A DNA stretch of 64,000 nt from DATAXI01 sp036266845 (GTDB taxonomy: Bacteria > Verrucomicrobiota > Verrucomicrobiia > Chthoniobacterales > Chthoniobacteraceae). Below are positions 43,560-52,332 of the stretch, in pieces. The notes below the pieces were generated by a model. The model searched no databases and was not told the DNA's origin. It was given only the letters and a program-made list of their open reading frames with translations. The DNA lies in NCBI GenBank assembly GCA_036266845.1, contig DATAXI010000071.1, positions 1 through 64,000 of the forward strand, written 5' to 3'. The position numbers and the translations under genes are program-made. Each line of letters opens with the position of its first letter. Position 1 is the first letter of the stretch.

Positions 43560-44009
43560 GGAAAGGGGAAAAGAAGCATGGAACACCGCTCGCGCGGAAG
43601 GTCAAGGCCTGCCGGGCGGAAAGACCACCGGCATTTCAGGGAAAGCCCCGATGGCCAAAACCGAATTCCGCGTTATTCTGGCCGCCGCGTGACCGGCCAG
43701 GGATGCAGGGTGGCTGGTCACCCGGATCGGCTGCTTTCCTACGAGGGAGGCAGCCGATTTTTGTTTGGGCGGAGGGGGCGTGTCACAAAAATGTAACAAT
43801 GAACCGCTTGGGGCGCTGGAGTGGCCGGTGGTAAGTAATCCGGCCCTTCATTTTTCGAGGGAATGCCCCCGGTACACCGGGCGCGCTTCGCGGCGGCGGT
43901 GGGTCTTGCATTGAAATCTGCGCCGGGAACGGCGTGAGTCAATGACCCCTCCATCGTTTCGGGCGGCCCAGGCCGGGAATATTTTTTCCTTGGAAATCGA
44001 TAGATAGAA
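43560..44009. other. 450-bp divergent intergenic region upstream of the ExbBD-TonB-porin operon
   Basis: No gene. It holds a PhoB-box-like repeat at 43781-43798 and an inverted repeat, GTGACCGGCC at 43689 with GGCTGGTCAC at 43712 (nine of ten matched, 13-base loop). Promoters for both the esterase and the transport operon should lie here. Confidence 0.45.
43781..43798 (+). promoter_or_regulatory. PhoB-box-like direct repeat
   Basis: TGTCACA and TGTAACA are two 7-base repeats separated by AAAA, an 11-base period. That layout and the AT-rich spacer match the Pho box bound by PhoB. It lies 212 bp before the first operon ATG. One box is a weak predictor, so this is tentative. Confidence 0.35.
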
Positions 44010-45746
44010 ATGAGCCCGCCGCCCTGCCGCCACAATGCAGTTCTGCCGCCCGGAGCGCCCCTGCGCCGCGCGCTTTGCCGTGCCGCCATGGCGGCATTGC
44101 TCGCCGTGGGCGGGATGCGTGGGGAGGCCGCGCAGAGCGCCCAGCCGGCAACCAGCGGAACGGGCGCCGGCGCGCAGCAAACGGCGAAGGGGAAAGCGGG
44201 CGCGCAGCCACAGGCCCAGGCGCCGGAGCCGGAGTTTTACATCCGGGAGTACCGGGTGCGCGGCACTCATCACCTTAGCCCCATCGACGTACAGCGGGCG
44301 GTCTATCCTTTCCTCGGGCCCGGCCGGACCGCGGCGGATGTCAATTCCGCGCGCGAGGCGTTGCAAAAAGCTTACGAGACGAAGAATTACACCGCCGTCA
44401 ATGTCACCGTGCCGCCGCAGACCGGGGCGGGCGGCGTCGTCTTCCTGCAGGTGGATGAGAACCCGGTCGGCCGCCTGCGGGTGCATGGCTCGCGCTATTA
44501 CGATATTAACGATATCAAGCGGGCAGTGCCGTCGCTGGCGGAGGGGAACATCGTCAATTTCTCCCAGGTTCAGAAAGAGATGGTGGGCATCAACCAGTTG
44601 CCCGACCGGCGCGTCACCCCCTCCATCCAGGCCGGTGCGGCGCCGGGCACCATGGATGTGGACCTGAACGTCAAGGATACCCTGCCGCTGCACGGCAGCG
44701 TGGAGTTGAACAACCGCTACAGCGCGGATACCCCGCCGCTCCGGCTCAACGCCTCCGTGAGCTATGACAACCTCTGGCAGGCCGGCAATTCCATCGGCGG
44801 CAGCGTCCAGGTCTCGCCGCAGAACGTCAGCAAGGTGAACGTCTATACCGGCTTTTACACGTTGCGGTTTCCAAACGTGGATTGGCTCTCCTTTACCCTC
44901 CAGGGGACCAAGCAGAACAGCAATGTCTCCACGCTCGGCTCCATCGATGTCACCGGACGCGGCGATATCATCGGGCTCAATACCAACTTTAAACTGCCCA
45001 CCATGGGCGATTACTTCCAGAACTTCACGTTCGGCATCGCGTACAAGGAGTTCGATCAAAACGTGGAAATCGGCGTGCCGGGCACCACCACCACGGCCAC
45101 CGAGACGCCCACCACGTACCTGCCGCTGACTCTCGATTACTCCGGCACCCGGGTCGATCCCTCCTCGCTCACCGATCTCGATCTCCAGGTGGTGCTCAAT
45201 CTCCGCGGCATCGGCAGCAACGCCACCCAATTCACCAACAATCGCTACGGCGCGGATCGCAATTTCATCTACTTCCGCGGGGATACGTCGCGCACGCAGG
45301 ATATCTGGGGCGGCGCGCAGCTTTACGCGAAGGTGGGCGGCCAGGTTTCCGATTCCCCGCTCATCAACAGCGAGCAGTTCAGCGTGGGCGGCCTCGGCAC
45401 CGTCCGCGGCTATCTGGAGTCCGAGGTGCTGGGCGATGACGCCGTTATCTTCAACTTCGAGGCGCGCACGCCATCGCTGCTTTCCTGGATCAAAGGGATC
45501 GATCCCAACAAGCCGAGCGATGAGTGGCGGTTCTACTTTTTTACCGATGCCGGCGCGGCCTCCATCCAGGATCCGCTGCCGGATCAGACGGAGCGCTACT
45601 CCCTGGCCAGCTATGGCGGCGGCACGCGGCTGACGCTGCTCAATCACTTCAACGGCTCGCTGGACCTCGCGATTCCCCTCTTTACCCAAGTTAATACCAA
45701 AGCGCACAACCCGTTCCTGACCTTCCGCGTCTGGACCGACTTCTGA
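44010..45746 (+). CDS. TpsB/ShlB-type outer membrane transporter (Omp85 superfamily)
   Basis: Two-partner secretion TpsB proteins are 16-stranded outer membrane barrels with two POTRA domains. This ~578-residue protein has a signal region (a start at the ATG 44088 is possible), a Gln/Ala/Pro linker, POTRA-type units (FYIREYRVRGTHHLSPIDVQ and GRLRVHGSRYYDINDIKRAV), the barrel (KDTLPLHGSVELNNRYSADT) and a motif-6-like VGGLGTVRGYLESEVLGDDA with the conserved RGY. It ends with a terminal Phe. No TpsA exoprotein gene follows; instead an ExbB-ExbD-TonB-porin set does, so its client is unknown. Confidence 0.87.
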   Translation: MSPPPCRHNAVLPPGAPLRRALCRAAMAALLAVGGMRGEAAQSAQPATSGTGAGAQQTAKGKAGAQPQAQAPEPEFYIREYRVRGTHHLSPIDVQRAVYPFLGPGRTAADVNSAREALQKAYETKNYTAVNVTVPPQTGAGGVVFLQVDENPVGRLRVHGSRYYDINDIKRAVPSLAEGNIVNFSQVQKEMVGINQLPDRRVTPSIQAGAAPGTMDVDLNVKDTLPLHGSVELNNRYSADTPPLRLNASVSYDNLWQAGNSIGGSVQVSPQNVSKVNVYTGFYTLRFPNVDWLSFTLQGTKQNSNVSTLGSIDVTGRGDIIGLNTNFKLPTMGDYFQNFTFGIAYKEFDQNVEIGVPGTTTTATETPTTYLPLTLDYSGTRVDPSSLTDLDLQVVLNLRGIGSNATQFTNNRYGADRNFIYFRGDTSRTQDIWGGAQLYAKVGGQVSDSPLINSEQFSVGGLGTVRGYLESEVLGDDAVIFNFEARTPSLLSWIKGIDPNKPSDEWRFYFFTDAGAASIQDPLPDQTERYSLASYGGGTRLTLLNHFNGSLDLAIPLFTQVNTKAHNPFLTFRVWTDF

Positions 45747-45764
45747 CCCACTCATCTCTCCGCC

Positions 45765-47648
45765 ATGCAACTCCTCAATCCGCTCCGCATCCTCCAGCGC
45801 CGGCTGCTGCTCTGCGCGCTGGCCGTCCTCACGCTCTCCGCCACCGCCAATGCCTGGTGGGACGGCGATTGGAGCATCCGCAAGAAAATCACCATCGACA
45901 CCGGCAGCACCGGCGTGTCGATCGACAGCCCCATCGGCGCCAGCGCCGTCCTGCTGCGGCTCAGCGATGGGGATTTCAACTTCCAGGCGGCCAAGGAGGA
46001 TGGCAGCGATATCCGCTTTGTCGCCGCGGACGACAAGACGCAACTGACTTACCACATCGAGCATTTCGACTCGCTCATGAGCGAGGGCTTCGTTTGGGTG
46101 AAAGTGCCGGACCTCAAGCCCGGCGCGCAGACCACCATCTGGATGTATTACGGCAATAGCGGCCAGAAGGCGACCAACGTCCAGGACCCAAAGGGCACGT
46201 ACGATTCCGGCACCGTGCTGGTTTATCACTTCGGGGAGAAAAACGCGCCGTTCATCGACGCCTCCGGCAATAACAACACGTCCAAGGCCGCCGCGCCCAC
46301 GGCGGACGCGATCATCGGCAGCGGCCTGCGCCTGACGGGCAGGAGTCCGGTGACCATTCCCGCATCGGCTTCGCTCCGGGTTTTCCCCGGCGGCTCATGG
46401 AGCTGGCAGGCATGGATCAAGCCCGGCACGCTGGCGGCCAACTCGGTCATCTTCAGCCGGTACGACGGCACGGGCGGCCTGGTCATTGGCCTGGACAACG
46501 GCGTTCCCTTTGCCGAAATCTCCGGCCAGCAGGGCTTAAAGCGTACCGTCGCCGGCGCGGCCATCCCGGTAAACACCTGGCATCACCTTGCCGTGGTCGC
46601 CGCCCCGGGCAAGGTGACGCTTTTTCTGGATGGCGATCCCTACGGCGCTCCGCTTGCCGCCGATCTTCCGGGTCTCAATACCGACATGACCATCGGGGCC
46701 GATACCGCGGCGGGCTCCAAGCGGCCCGGTTTCCTGGGAGACATGGACGAGCTTCAGATCGCCAAGGTCGCCCGCCCGGACGGTTTCGTGAAATTTGCCT
46801 CCGTCAGCCAGGGCGGCAGCGATGCTTCCAACAAGCTGGTGGCCGTGGGACCGGATGAGCAGACCAGCACCTGGCTCAGCGGCAACAGCACCTTCGGCAT
46901 CCTCATACGCTCCCTCACGCCGGACGGCTGGGCGGTCATCTGCCTCCTCACCGTCATGGCCATCGTGAGCTGGACCGTCATGTTCACCAAGGGCTCTTTT
47001 TTGAATAAGAACGCCAGGGGCAGCACTCATTTCATGAAGGCGTGGCGTCATGTCGCCAGCGATCTCACGGTGCTCGACGGCGGCGATATGGAATCCGCGA
47101 AGAGTCTCGGCGGCCATGTGGACAAGAAGACGCAGAAGGCGCTGCGCCAGGCGTGCATCTACCATATTTACCACGCCGGCGTCGAAGAGCTGCGGCACCG
47201 CATGTCCGATTCCACGGACGAGCGCGTCCTTTCCCCGCAATCCATCCAGGCAATCCGCGCCACGCTGGACGGCGTCATGGTGCGGGAGAGCCAGCGGCTG
47301 AACAAGGCGATGGTCTTCCTCACGATCGCCATCTCCGGCGGGCCGTTCCTCGGGCTGCTCGGCACGGTCGTCGGCGTCATGATCACCTTTGCCGCCATTG
47401 CCGCCGCGGGCGATGTGAACGTGAACGCCATTGCCCCCGGCATCGCCGCCGCGCTGCTGGCCACCGTCGCCGGCCTGGCGGTCGCGATTCCCGCGCTCTT
47501 CGGGTACAACTACCTCATCTCCCGCATCAAGGAAGCCACGAGCGACATGCACGTTTTCACGGATGAATTCGTCACCAAGCTGGCCGAGTTCTACCGGCCC
47601 CGCGGCGAAAGCAAAATCGACGGCGCCGACGCGGCTTCCGTCCACTAA
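45765..47648 (+). CDS. ExbB/TolQ-type proton channel with periplasmic DUF2341 and LamG-like domains
   Basis: ExbB forms, with ExbD, the proton-driven motor that powers TonB. This 627-residue version is a fusion. A signal peptide ends ATANA; a DUF2341-type domain follows (AWWDGDWSIRKKITI; VWVKVPDLKPGAQTTIWMYY). Next comes a LamG/concanavalin-type lectin fold (residues ~150-365; SWSWQAWIKPGTLAANSVIF; NTWHHLAVVAAPGKVTLFLD). Three membrane helices (~386-406, 515-545, 555-585) form the MotA/TolQ/ExbB channel, with GPFLGLLGTVVGVMITF. The lectin-like ectodomain would lie in the periplasm, giving the motor an added binding surface. It follows the TpsB gene by 18 bp and precedes exbD. Confidence 0.9.
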   Translation: MQLLNPLRILQRRLLLCALAVLTLSATANAWWDGDWSIRKKITIDTGSTGVSIDSPIGASAVLLRLSDGDFNFQAAKEDGSDIRFVAADDKTQLTYHIEHFDSLMSEGFVWVKVPDLKPGAQTTIWMYYGNSGQKATNVQDPKGTYDSGTVLVYHFGEKNAPFIDASGNNNTSKAAAPTADAIIGSGLRLTGRSPVTIPASASLRVFPGGSWSWQAWIKPGTLAANSVIFSRYDGTGGLVIGLDNGVPFAEISGQQGLKRTVAGAAIPVNTWHHLAVVAAPGKVTLFLDGDPYGAPLAADLPGLNTDMTIGADTAAGSKRPGFLGDMDELQIAKVARPDGFVKFASVSQGGSDASNKLVAVGPDEQTSTWLSGNSTFGILIRSLTPDGWAVICLLTVMAIVSWTVMFTKGSFLNKNARGSTHFMKAWRHVASDLTVLDGGDMESAKSLGGHVDKKTQKALRQACIYHIYHAGVEELRHRMSDSTDERVLSPQSIQAIRATLDGVMVRESQRLNKAMVFLTIAISGGPFLGLLGTVVGVMITFAAIAAAGDVNVNAIAPGIAAALLATVAGLAVAIPALFGYNYLISRIKEATSDMHVFTDEFVTKLAEFYRPRGESKIDGADAASVH

Positions 47649-47697
47649 CGCGGCCTGATCCAGTACATCTCCCGGCCCCCACTCAAGCCCACCCGCC

Positions 47698-48102
47698 ATG
47701 CAAATCCAGGAAGACAAACCTTACGACGACATCAACATCACGCCGATGCTCGATCTGGCGTATGTGCTCCTCGTCATCTTCATCCTCATGTGCACGGCCT
47801 CCGTGCAGGGCATGAAGGTGAACCTGCCGCATGCCAGCAACACGCCGCAACCGCCGCTGGCCAAGCCCAAGACCCAGGCCATCACCGTCAATAACGAGGG
47901 GAAATATTTCCTCAATACCTCGCCCGCCACGCTGCCGGAGATTCAGCAAAAGCTGACCGCGCTCAAGGCGGCAAATCCCGACCTGCCGGTCGTCATCCGC
48001 GGCGATAGCCAGACGCAATACCAGGCCATCATGGATGTGCTGACCGTGGTCGGCAACCTGGGCATCACCCAGGTGGGCCTCGCAACGAAACCGGCCAAGT
48101 AA
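47698..48102 (+). CDS. exbD: Biopolymer transport protein ExbD
   Basis: The 134-residue ExbD/TolR protein has one N-terminal membrane helix with the essential proton-accepting Asp (DINITPMLDLAYVLLVIFIL, Asp about residue 19), followed by a periplasmic domain (KVNLPHASNTPQPPLAKPKT; VIRGDSQTQYQAIMDVLTVV). It sits between the ExbB fusion and the TonB-like gene, completing the motor. Confidence 0.95.
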   Translation: MQIQEDKPYDDINITPMLDLAYVLLVIFILMCTASVQGMKVNLPHASNTPQPPLAKPKTQAITVNNEGKYFLNTSPATLPEIQQKLTALKAANPDLPVVIRGDSQTQYQAIMDVLTVVGNLGITQVGLATKPAK

Positions 48103-48123
48103 ACCGCAGCTTTCCCTGACTCG

Positions 48124-48843
48124 ATGCCCGCATTCGACGATGAAGAGGACGACAGCACTTTTGTCCAGCGCCACCGGGGGCTGGTCATTATTGCCGTATT
48201 GCTCGTCCTCGGAGTGGGCATTTACTTTGCCGTCAAGGCCCTCTCTCACGGGGTGCAATCGCGGAGCAGCGATATCATGACCATCAGCCTGCCGCCATTG
48301 CCGCCGCCACCGCCTCCGCCGCCGCGCAATACGCCCACCCCGCCTCCGCAGCAGCAGCCGACCCCCGAGCAGCAGGAGCAGAAGATGGAGCAGCAGCAGC
48401 CCGTACAGGAGGAGAAAAAGGAAGAGGCTCCCAAGGATAAGCCGCCGGATGCGCCCGCGCCGCTCGGCACCAGCATTACAGGCCCAGGCGGCGGCCAGGA
48501 TCTTGGCCTCAGCTCCGGCCTGGGCGGCGGCGGCGGCTGGGGCCGCGGCGGACCCGGCGGCACCAAGTATGGCTGGTACGCCACCGAGGTGCAAAAGTCC
48601 ATTGCCGAGGCGCTCCGCAAAAATCCTCAAACCCGCAAAGCTTCCATGAACGTTGTCGTCCGCATCTGGCCGGACTCCACGGGCCGCATTACCAAGGTCC
48701 GCGTATCCAGCCAGGGCATTGACGACAAAACGCGCCAGGCCCTCCAGGATGAGGTGCTCAATGGACTTCAATTAACCGACCCACCACCGGCCGACATGCC
48801 GCTACCCATCGTCATGCGCCTTTCCGCAACCCGCCCACAATGA
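48124..48843 (+). CDS. TonB-like energy transducer
   Basis: TonB carries motor energy across the periplasm. The 239-residue protein has a cytoplasmic acidic start, one membrane helix (GLVIIAVLLVLGVGIYFAV), a rigid Pro/Gln/Glu-rich spacer (residues ~57-115), a Gly-rich hinge (GGGGGWGRGGPGG) and a TonB C-terminal domain (WYATEVQKSIAEALRKNPQT; NVVVRIWPDSTGRITKVRVS). It overlaps the porin start by four bases (ATGA). No TonB-dependent receptor lies in the window, so its outer membrane partner is probably the porin or the TpsB-type barrel. Confidence 0.9.
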   Translation: MPAFDDEEDDSTFVQRHRGLVIIAVLLVLGVGIYFAVKALSHGVQSRSSDIMTISLPPLPPPPPPPPRNTPTPPPQQQPTPEQQEQKMEQQQPVQEEKKEEAPKDKPPDAPAPLGTSITGPGGGQDLGLSSGLGGGGGWGRGGPGGTKYGWYATEVQKSIAEALRKNPQTRKASMNVVVRIWPDSTGRITKVRVSSQGIDDKTRQALQDEVLNGLQLTDPPPADMPLPIVMRLSATRPQ

Positions 48844-50765
48844 TCCTTCGCATTGCTCTCCTGATTTCCCTGCTTGGCTCCGCGCTCACCGTGCGCGCGG
48901 CCAATGCCCCTGCCGCCTCGCCATCGCCGATGCCCGCGGCAGCGCCATCGCCCGCCGTCAGCGGCACCGGAAAACTGCCCGGCAACGATCCCGCGCTCTT
49001 TGCAAACAGCCTCCCGCTGCACACCGGTCCCGCAGTCTCCGGCGCCTCGCCGGATTCACCCTCCACCAGCTTTGCGGTCGATCTGCTGCGGCGCCTGGTC
49101 AAGAAGGGCATCCTCAATCAGGACGATGCCGATCAATTGACCAAAGAGGCGCAGGCCGATGTCCAATCCGCCCACGCCCAGGAGCAGGCGGATGCCAGCC
49201 AGGCCTCCCAGGCTGTCGTCGCCCAGGTAACCCAGAAAGTCCAGGAGATGACCCCGCCGCCCCCCAGCGACGACGAGGTGCGCGTGCCGTACATCCCCGA
49301 CAATGTGAAGGAGGAGATGGCCAGCGAGGTTAAAAATGAGGTCATGCAACAGGCCCGCACGGAAAATTGGGCCAGCCCGCGCGCCATTCCGGATTGGGTC
49401 AATCACTTCCGCTTCAGCGCCGACGTGCGGACCCGTTACGAGGGCGATTTCTTCCCGAACACCAACGACGCCACCGGCGCTTTCCCGAACTTTAACGCCA
49501 TCAACACCGGCGCTCCGTTCGATGTGGCAGGCACGGAGTTCTCTCCGCAGTATGACGTGAATCAGGACCGCGAGCGGTTCCGCTTCCGCGCCCGGCTGGG
49601 GGCGGATGTCGATCTGGACCAGGGCTTCAGCATGGGCATTCGGCTCGCCAGCGGCCAGGATGACTCGCCGGTTACGGAAAACCAGACGCTCGGCGTTGCC
49701 AATGACGGCCAGGGCGGCAATTTCAGCAAATATTCCGTCTGGCTCGACCGCGCATTCCTGAAGTGGGAGTACGAGGTGGATAATGACCGCGACAAGGATT
49801 TCTCCGTTGTCGTGGGCCGGCAGGATAATCCTTTCTTCGGCACCACGCTCGTCTGGGCGCGCGACCTCGGGTTTGACGGCCTGACCGTGGAGGGCCGCTA
49901 TAATGTCGGCAAAGGTTTTACCCCCTTCCTGACCGGCGGCGCGTATCCGGTCTTCAATACGGACTTCAACTTTGCCTCCAATCAGCCCTCCAAGTATGAG
50001 AGCGAGGACAAGTACCTTTTTGCCGTCCAGGCGGGCGCCAACTGGACCATCAATAAGGACTTGAACGCGAAGGTCGCCGGCGCGCTTTATTACTTCGAGA
50101 ATCTGGAAGGGCATCTTTCCGACCCGTTTGTGCCGCTCTCCGCATCGGACCAGGGTAATACGGACGACAGCCGGCCGGCCTTTGCGCAGAACGGCAATAC
50201 CTATTTCCCCATCCGCGACATTATCCCGACGGCGCAGAATGATTACGGGACCATCGACCAATACCAGTATTACGGCCTCGCGTCGCCGTTCCATGAACTC
50301 GATTTCACGGGCCAGTTGAACTATGACCGCTTCGCCCCGATCCGTGTCTCGCTGATCGGCGAGTTTGTCGATAACCTTGCATTCAACGGCTCCAAGATCG
50401 GCGCCATTGCGGTCAATAACCGCGGGCCGGACACCGCCTCCGGGGCGCTCGGCAATTTCGAGGGCGGCAGCAACGGCTGGATCATCACCCTGACCGCCGG
50501 CGATGCCGCTCTGGAGAAACTGTGGGACTGGAGTGTCAATGTCGGCTACCGGTACCTTCAGACGGATTGCACCGTGGACGGCTTCAACGATTCCGACTTC
50601 GGCGCCCCCCTCTATGGCACCAACCTCAAGGGCTACACCATCGGCGGAAATCTTGCGCTGGGGGAGCGCGTCTGGCTGGGGCTGACCTTGATGAGCGCCG
50701 ATAGCATCGTGGGGCCGCCCTTCAAGAGCGACGTCGTCCAGTTTGACATCAACGGAAAATTCTAA
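48840..50765 (+). CDS. Putative porin (PF16930-like) with N-terminal periplasmic helical region
   Basis: The 641-residue protein has a signal peptide (RIALLISLLGSALTVRA), a Pro/Ala linker, a helical region (LLRRLVKKGILNQDDADQLT, an SHOCT-like motif) leading to a Gln/Ala-rich coiled coil (residues ~97-135), then a beta-barrel from about residue 195 (HFRFSADVRTRYEGDFF) to the C-terminal aromatic ending VQFDINGKF. The barrel length and style fit the putative porin family. The N-terminal helix could be the segment that TonB or the coiled-coil protein touches. Coupled to tonB by ATGA. Confidence 0.85.
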   Translation: MILRIALLISLLGSALTVRAANAPAASPSPMPAAAPSPAVSGTGKLPGNDPALFANSLPLHTGPAVSGASPDSPSTSFAVDLLRRLVKKGILNQDDADQLTKEAQADVQSAHAQEQADASQASQAVVAQVTQKVQEMTPPPPSDDEVRVPYIPDNVKEEMASEVKNEVMQQARTENWASPRAIPDWVNHFRFSADVRTRYEGDFFPNTNDATGAFPNFNAINTGAPFDVAGTEFSPQYDVNQDRERFRFRARLGADVDLDQGFSMGIRLASGQDDSPVTENQTLGVANDGQGGNFSKYSVWLDRAFLKWEYEVDNDRDKDFSVVVGRQDNPFFGTTLVWARDLGFDGLTVEGRYNVGKGFTPFLTGGAYPVFNTDFNFASNQPSKYESEDKYLFAVQAGANWTINKDLNAKVAGALYYFENLEGHLSDPFVPLSASDQGNTDDSRPAFAQNGNTYFPIRDIIPTAQNDYGTIDQYQYYGLASPFHELDFTGQLNYDRFAPIRVSLIGEFVDNLAFNGSKIGAIAVNNRGPDTASGALGNFEGGSNGWIITLTAGDAALEKLWDWSVNVGYRYLQTDCTVDGFNDSDFGAPLYGTNLKGYTIGGNLALGERVWLGLTLMSADSIVGPPFKSDVVQFDINGKF

Positions 50766-50770
50766 ACGCC

Positions 50771-51424
50771 ATGAAACGACATCCTTATCTCCTCATCGCA
50801 GGCTTCGCGCTGGTCACGATTCTCTCCGCGCGCGGCGACGATGCCAACAGCCCGGAAAACCGTTTGCGCGAGATGCTCAAGAATACCATCGTGCAATTGC
50901 GCACCGCCGAGCAGCAAAACGATACGCTCCAGTCCCAGGTGACCGATTTGCAGAGCCAGATCAGCGATCTCACCAAAAAACTGGCCGACCTGACCAAGAA
51001 GGACGCCGATACCCAGGTCACGGATTCCAAGACGATCGGGGAATTGAGGTCCCGCGTCTCCGATCAGGAGACGAGCATCGCCACGCTTCAGCAAGACCTC
51101 GGGCAGTGGAAGGATGCGGAGAAAAAAGCGGTCGCCATGGCCAATGACACCGAGGGCAAGCGCGCGAAGCTGGCGGACCTCTCGATCCATCTCCAGCGAA
51201 CCGTCGATGACCAGAAGCGGAAAAATACCCAGATGTACCAGTTGGGGATGGAAGTGCTGAACCGGTACGAGAAATTTGGCCTGGGCGATGCGCTCACCGC
51301 CAAGGAGCCGTTCATCGGCGTCACCCGCACCAAGTTCGAGACGCTGGTGCAGGATTACGAAGACAAATTGACAGACCAGTTGATTACCGACCAAAAGACC
51401 GCTGATACTAAACCGAAACCGTAA
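50771..51424 (+). CDS. Secreted coiled-coil protein of unknown function
   Basis: The 217-residue protein has a signal peptide (RHPYLLIAGFALVTILSARG) and a coiled coil from residue ~35 to ~145 (TLQSQVTDLQSQISDLTKKL). The C-terminal part (MYQLGMEVLNRYEKFGLGDA; AKEPFIGVTRTKFETLVQDY) looks conserved and compact. I do not recognise a named family. It lies 5 bp after the porin stop and 4 bp before the PPIase start, so it is surely part of the transport operon, perhaps spanning the periplasm between motor and outer membrane. Confidence 0.82.
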   Translation: MKRHPYLLIAGFALVTILSARGDDANSPENRLREMLKNTIVQLRTAEQQNDTLQSQVTDLQSQISDLTKKLADLTKKDADTQVTDSKTIGELRSRVSDQETSIATLQQDLGQWKDAEKKAVAMANDTEGKRAKLADLSIHLQRTVDDQKRKNTQMYQLGMEVLNRYEKFGLGDALTAKEPFIGVTRTKFETLVQDYEDKLTDQLITDQKTADTKPKP

Positions 51425-51428
51425 ACCG

Positions 51429-52328
51429 ATGCCCCGTTCTCTTTTTCTCTCCGCCCTTCTCTCCCTCTCCCTGTGCGCCGTCCCGTTGATGCATGCGGCC
51501 GACGATTCGCAGGTGATCGCCCGTGTGGGCGATTCCCAGGTGACCGCCGATGATATCCGCAGCGCCATCCAGAACCTGGATGCCAATACCCAGGCAGCCG
51601 CGGCAAAAGACCCTGCCGCGCTCAGCCAGGTGGTGCGCGCCATCCTCACCCAGCGCCTCATTCTCAAGGAGGCGCTTGCCAGGAAGTGGGATCAGGATCC
51701 CGCGGTGACCGCCGCGCTGGCCCGTGTCCGCGATGGCGTGATCGCGCAGAGTTTTCTCGATTCCGTCTCCAAGCCTCCCGCCAGCTACCCCTCCGATGCC
51801 GAAGTGCAGGCCGCCTACGATGCGAACAAATCGCAACTCGTGGTCCCGCGGCAGTATCAGCTCGCCCAGATTTTCATCAAGTGCCCGAAGAATGCCGACG
51901 CCGCCACCGCCGCAAAGGCGCAGGTAAAGCTGGATGGCATCCGCAAGGCGCTGGCCAGGCACAACGCCGATTTTTCCTCGGTCGCCCGCGCGGAAAGCGA
52001 TGAGCCGGAGAGCGCCGCAAAGGGCGGGGAACTGGGCTGGCTGGCCGAGAACCGCATCCAGCCGGAGATCCGCGCGCAGCTCGGCAACCTGACCAAGGGA
52101 ACCGTGACGCAGCCGATCCGCCTGGACGATGGCTGGCACATCCTGAAGGTGCTCGATATCAAGGAGCCCTACACGCCGGAGTTGTCCGAGATCAAGACCC
52201 AGCTTATCGCCAGAATGCGCACTGAAAAGGAGCGCCAGAACAGCCAGCAGTACATCGCCAAGCTGGTCGAGCAAAACCCGATCCAGCTCAATGAGCTTGG
52301 CCTCTCCAAGGTATTGAAGCCCGAGTAA
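51429..52328 (+). CDS. Periplasmic parvulin-type peptidyl-prolyl isomerase (SurA/PrsA-like)
   Basis: The 299-residue protein has a signal peptide (PRSLFLSALLSLSLCAVPLM), an N-terminal chaperone domain beginning VIARVGDSQVTADDIRSAIQ, and one parvulin (PpiC) domain (residues ~135-245; RQYQLAQIFIKCPKNADAAT; AKGGELGWLAENRIQPEIR; GTVTQPIRLDDGWHILKVLD). SurA-type enzymes escort barrel proteins to the outer membrane. As the last gene of an operon with two barrels, it plausibly folds them. Confidence 0.92.
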   Translation: MPRSLFLSALLSLSLCAVPLMHAADDSQVIARVGDSQVTADDIRSAIQNLDANTQAAAAKDPAALSQVVRAILTQRLILKEALARKWDQDPAVTAALARVRDGVIAQSFLDSVSKPPASYPSDAEVQAAYDANKSQLVVPRQYQLAQIFIKCPKNADAATAAKAQVKLDGIRKALARHNADFSSVARAESDEPESAAKGGELGWLAENRIQPEIRAQLGNLTKGTVTQPIRLDDGWHILKVLDIKEPYTPELSEIKTQLIARMRTEKERQNSQQYIAKLVEQNPIQLNELGLSKVLKPE

Positions 52329-52332
52329 CGGC

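Noticed and set aside
43848..46229. Minus-strand 793-codon open frame
   Set aside because: Antisense to the TpsB-type gene and start of the ExbB fusion, with no recognisable domain; composition typical of a shadow frame.
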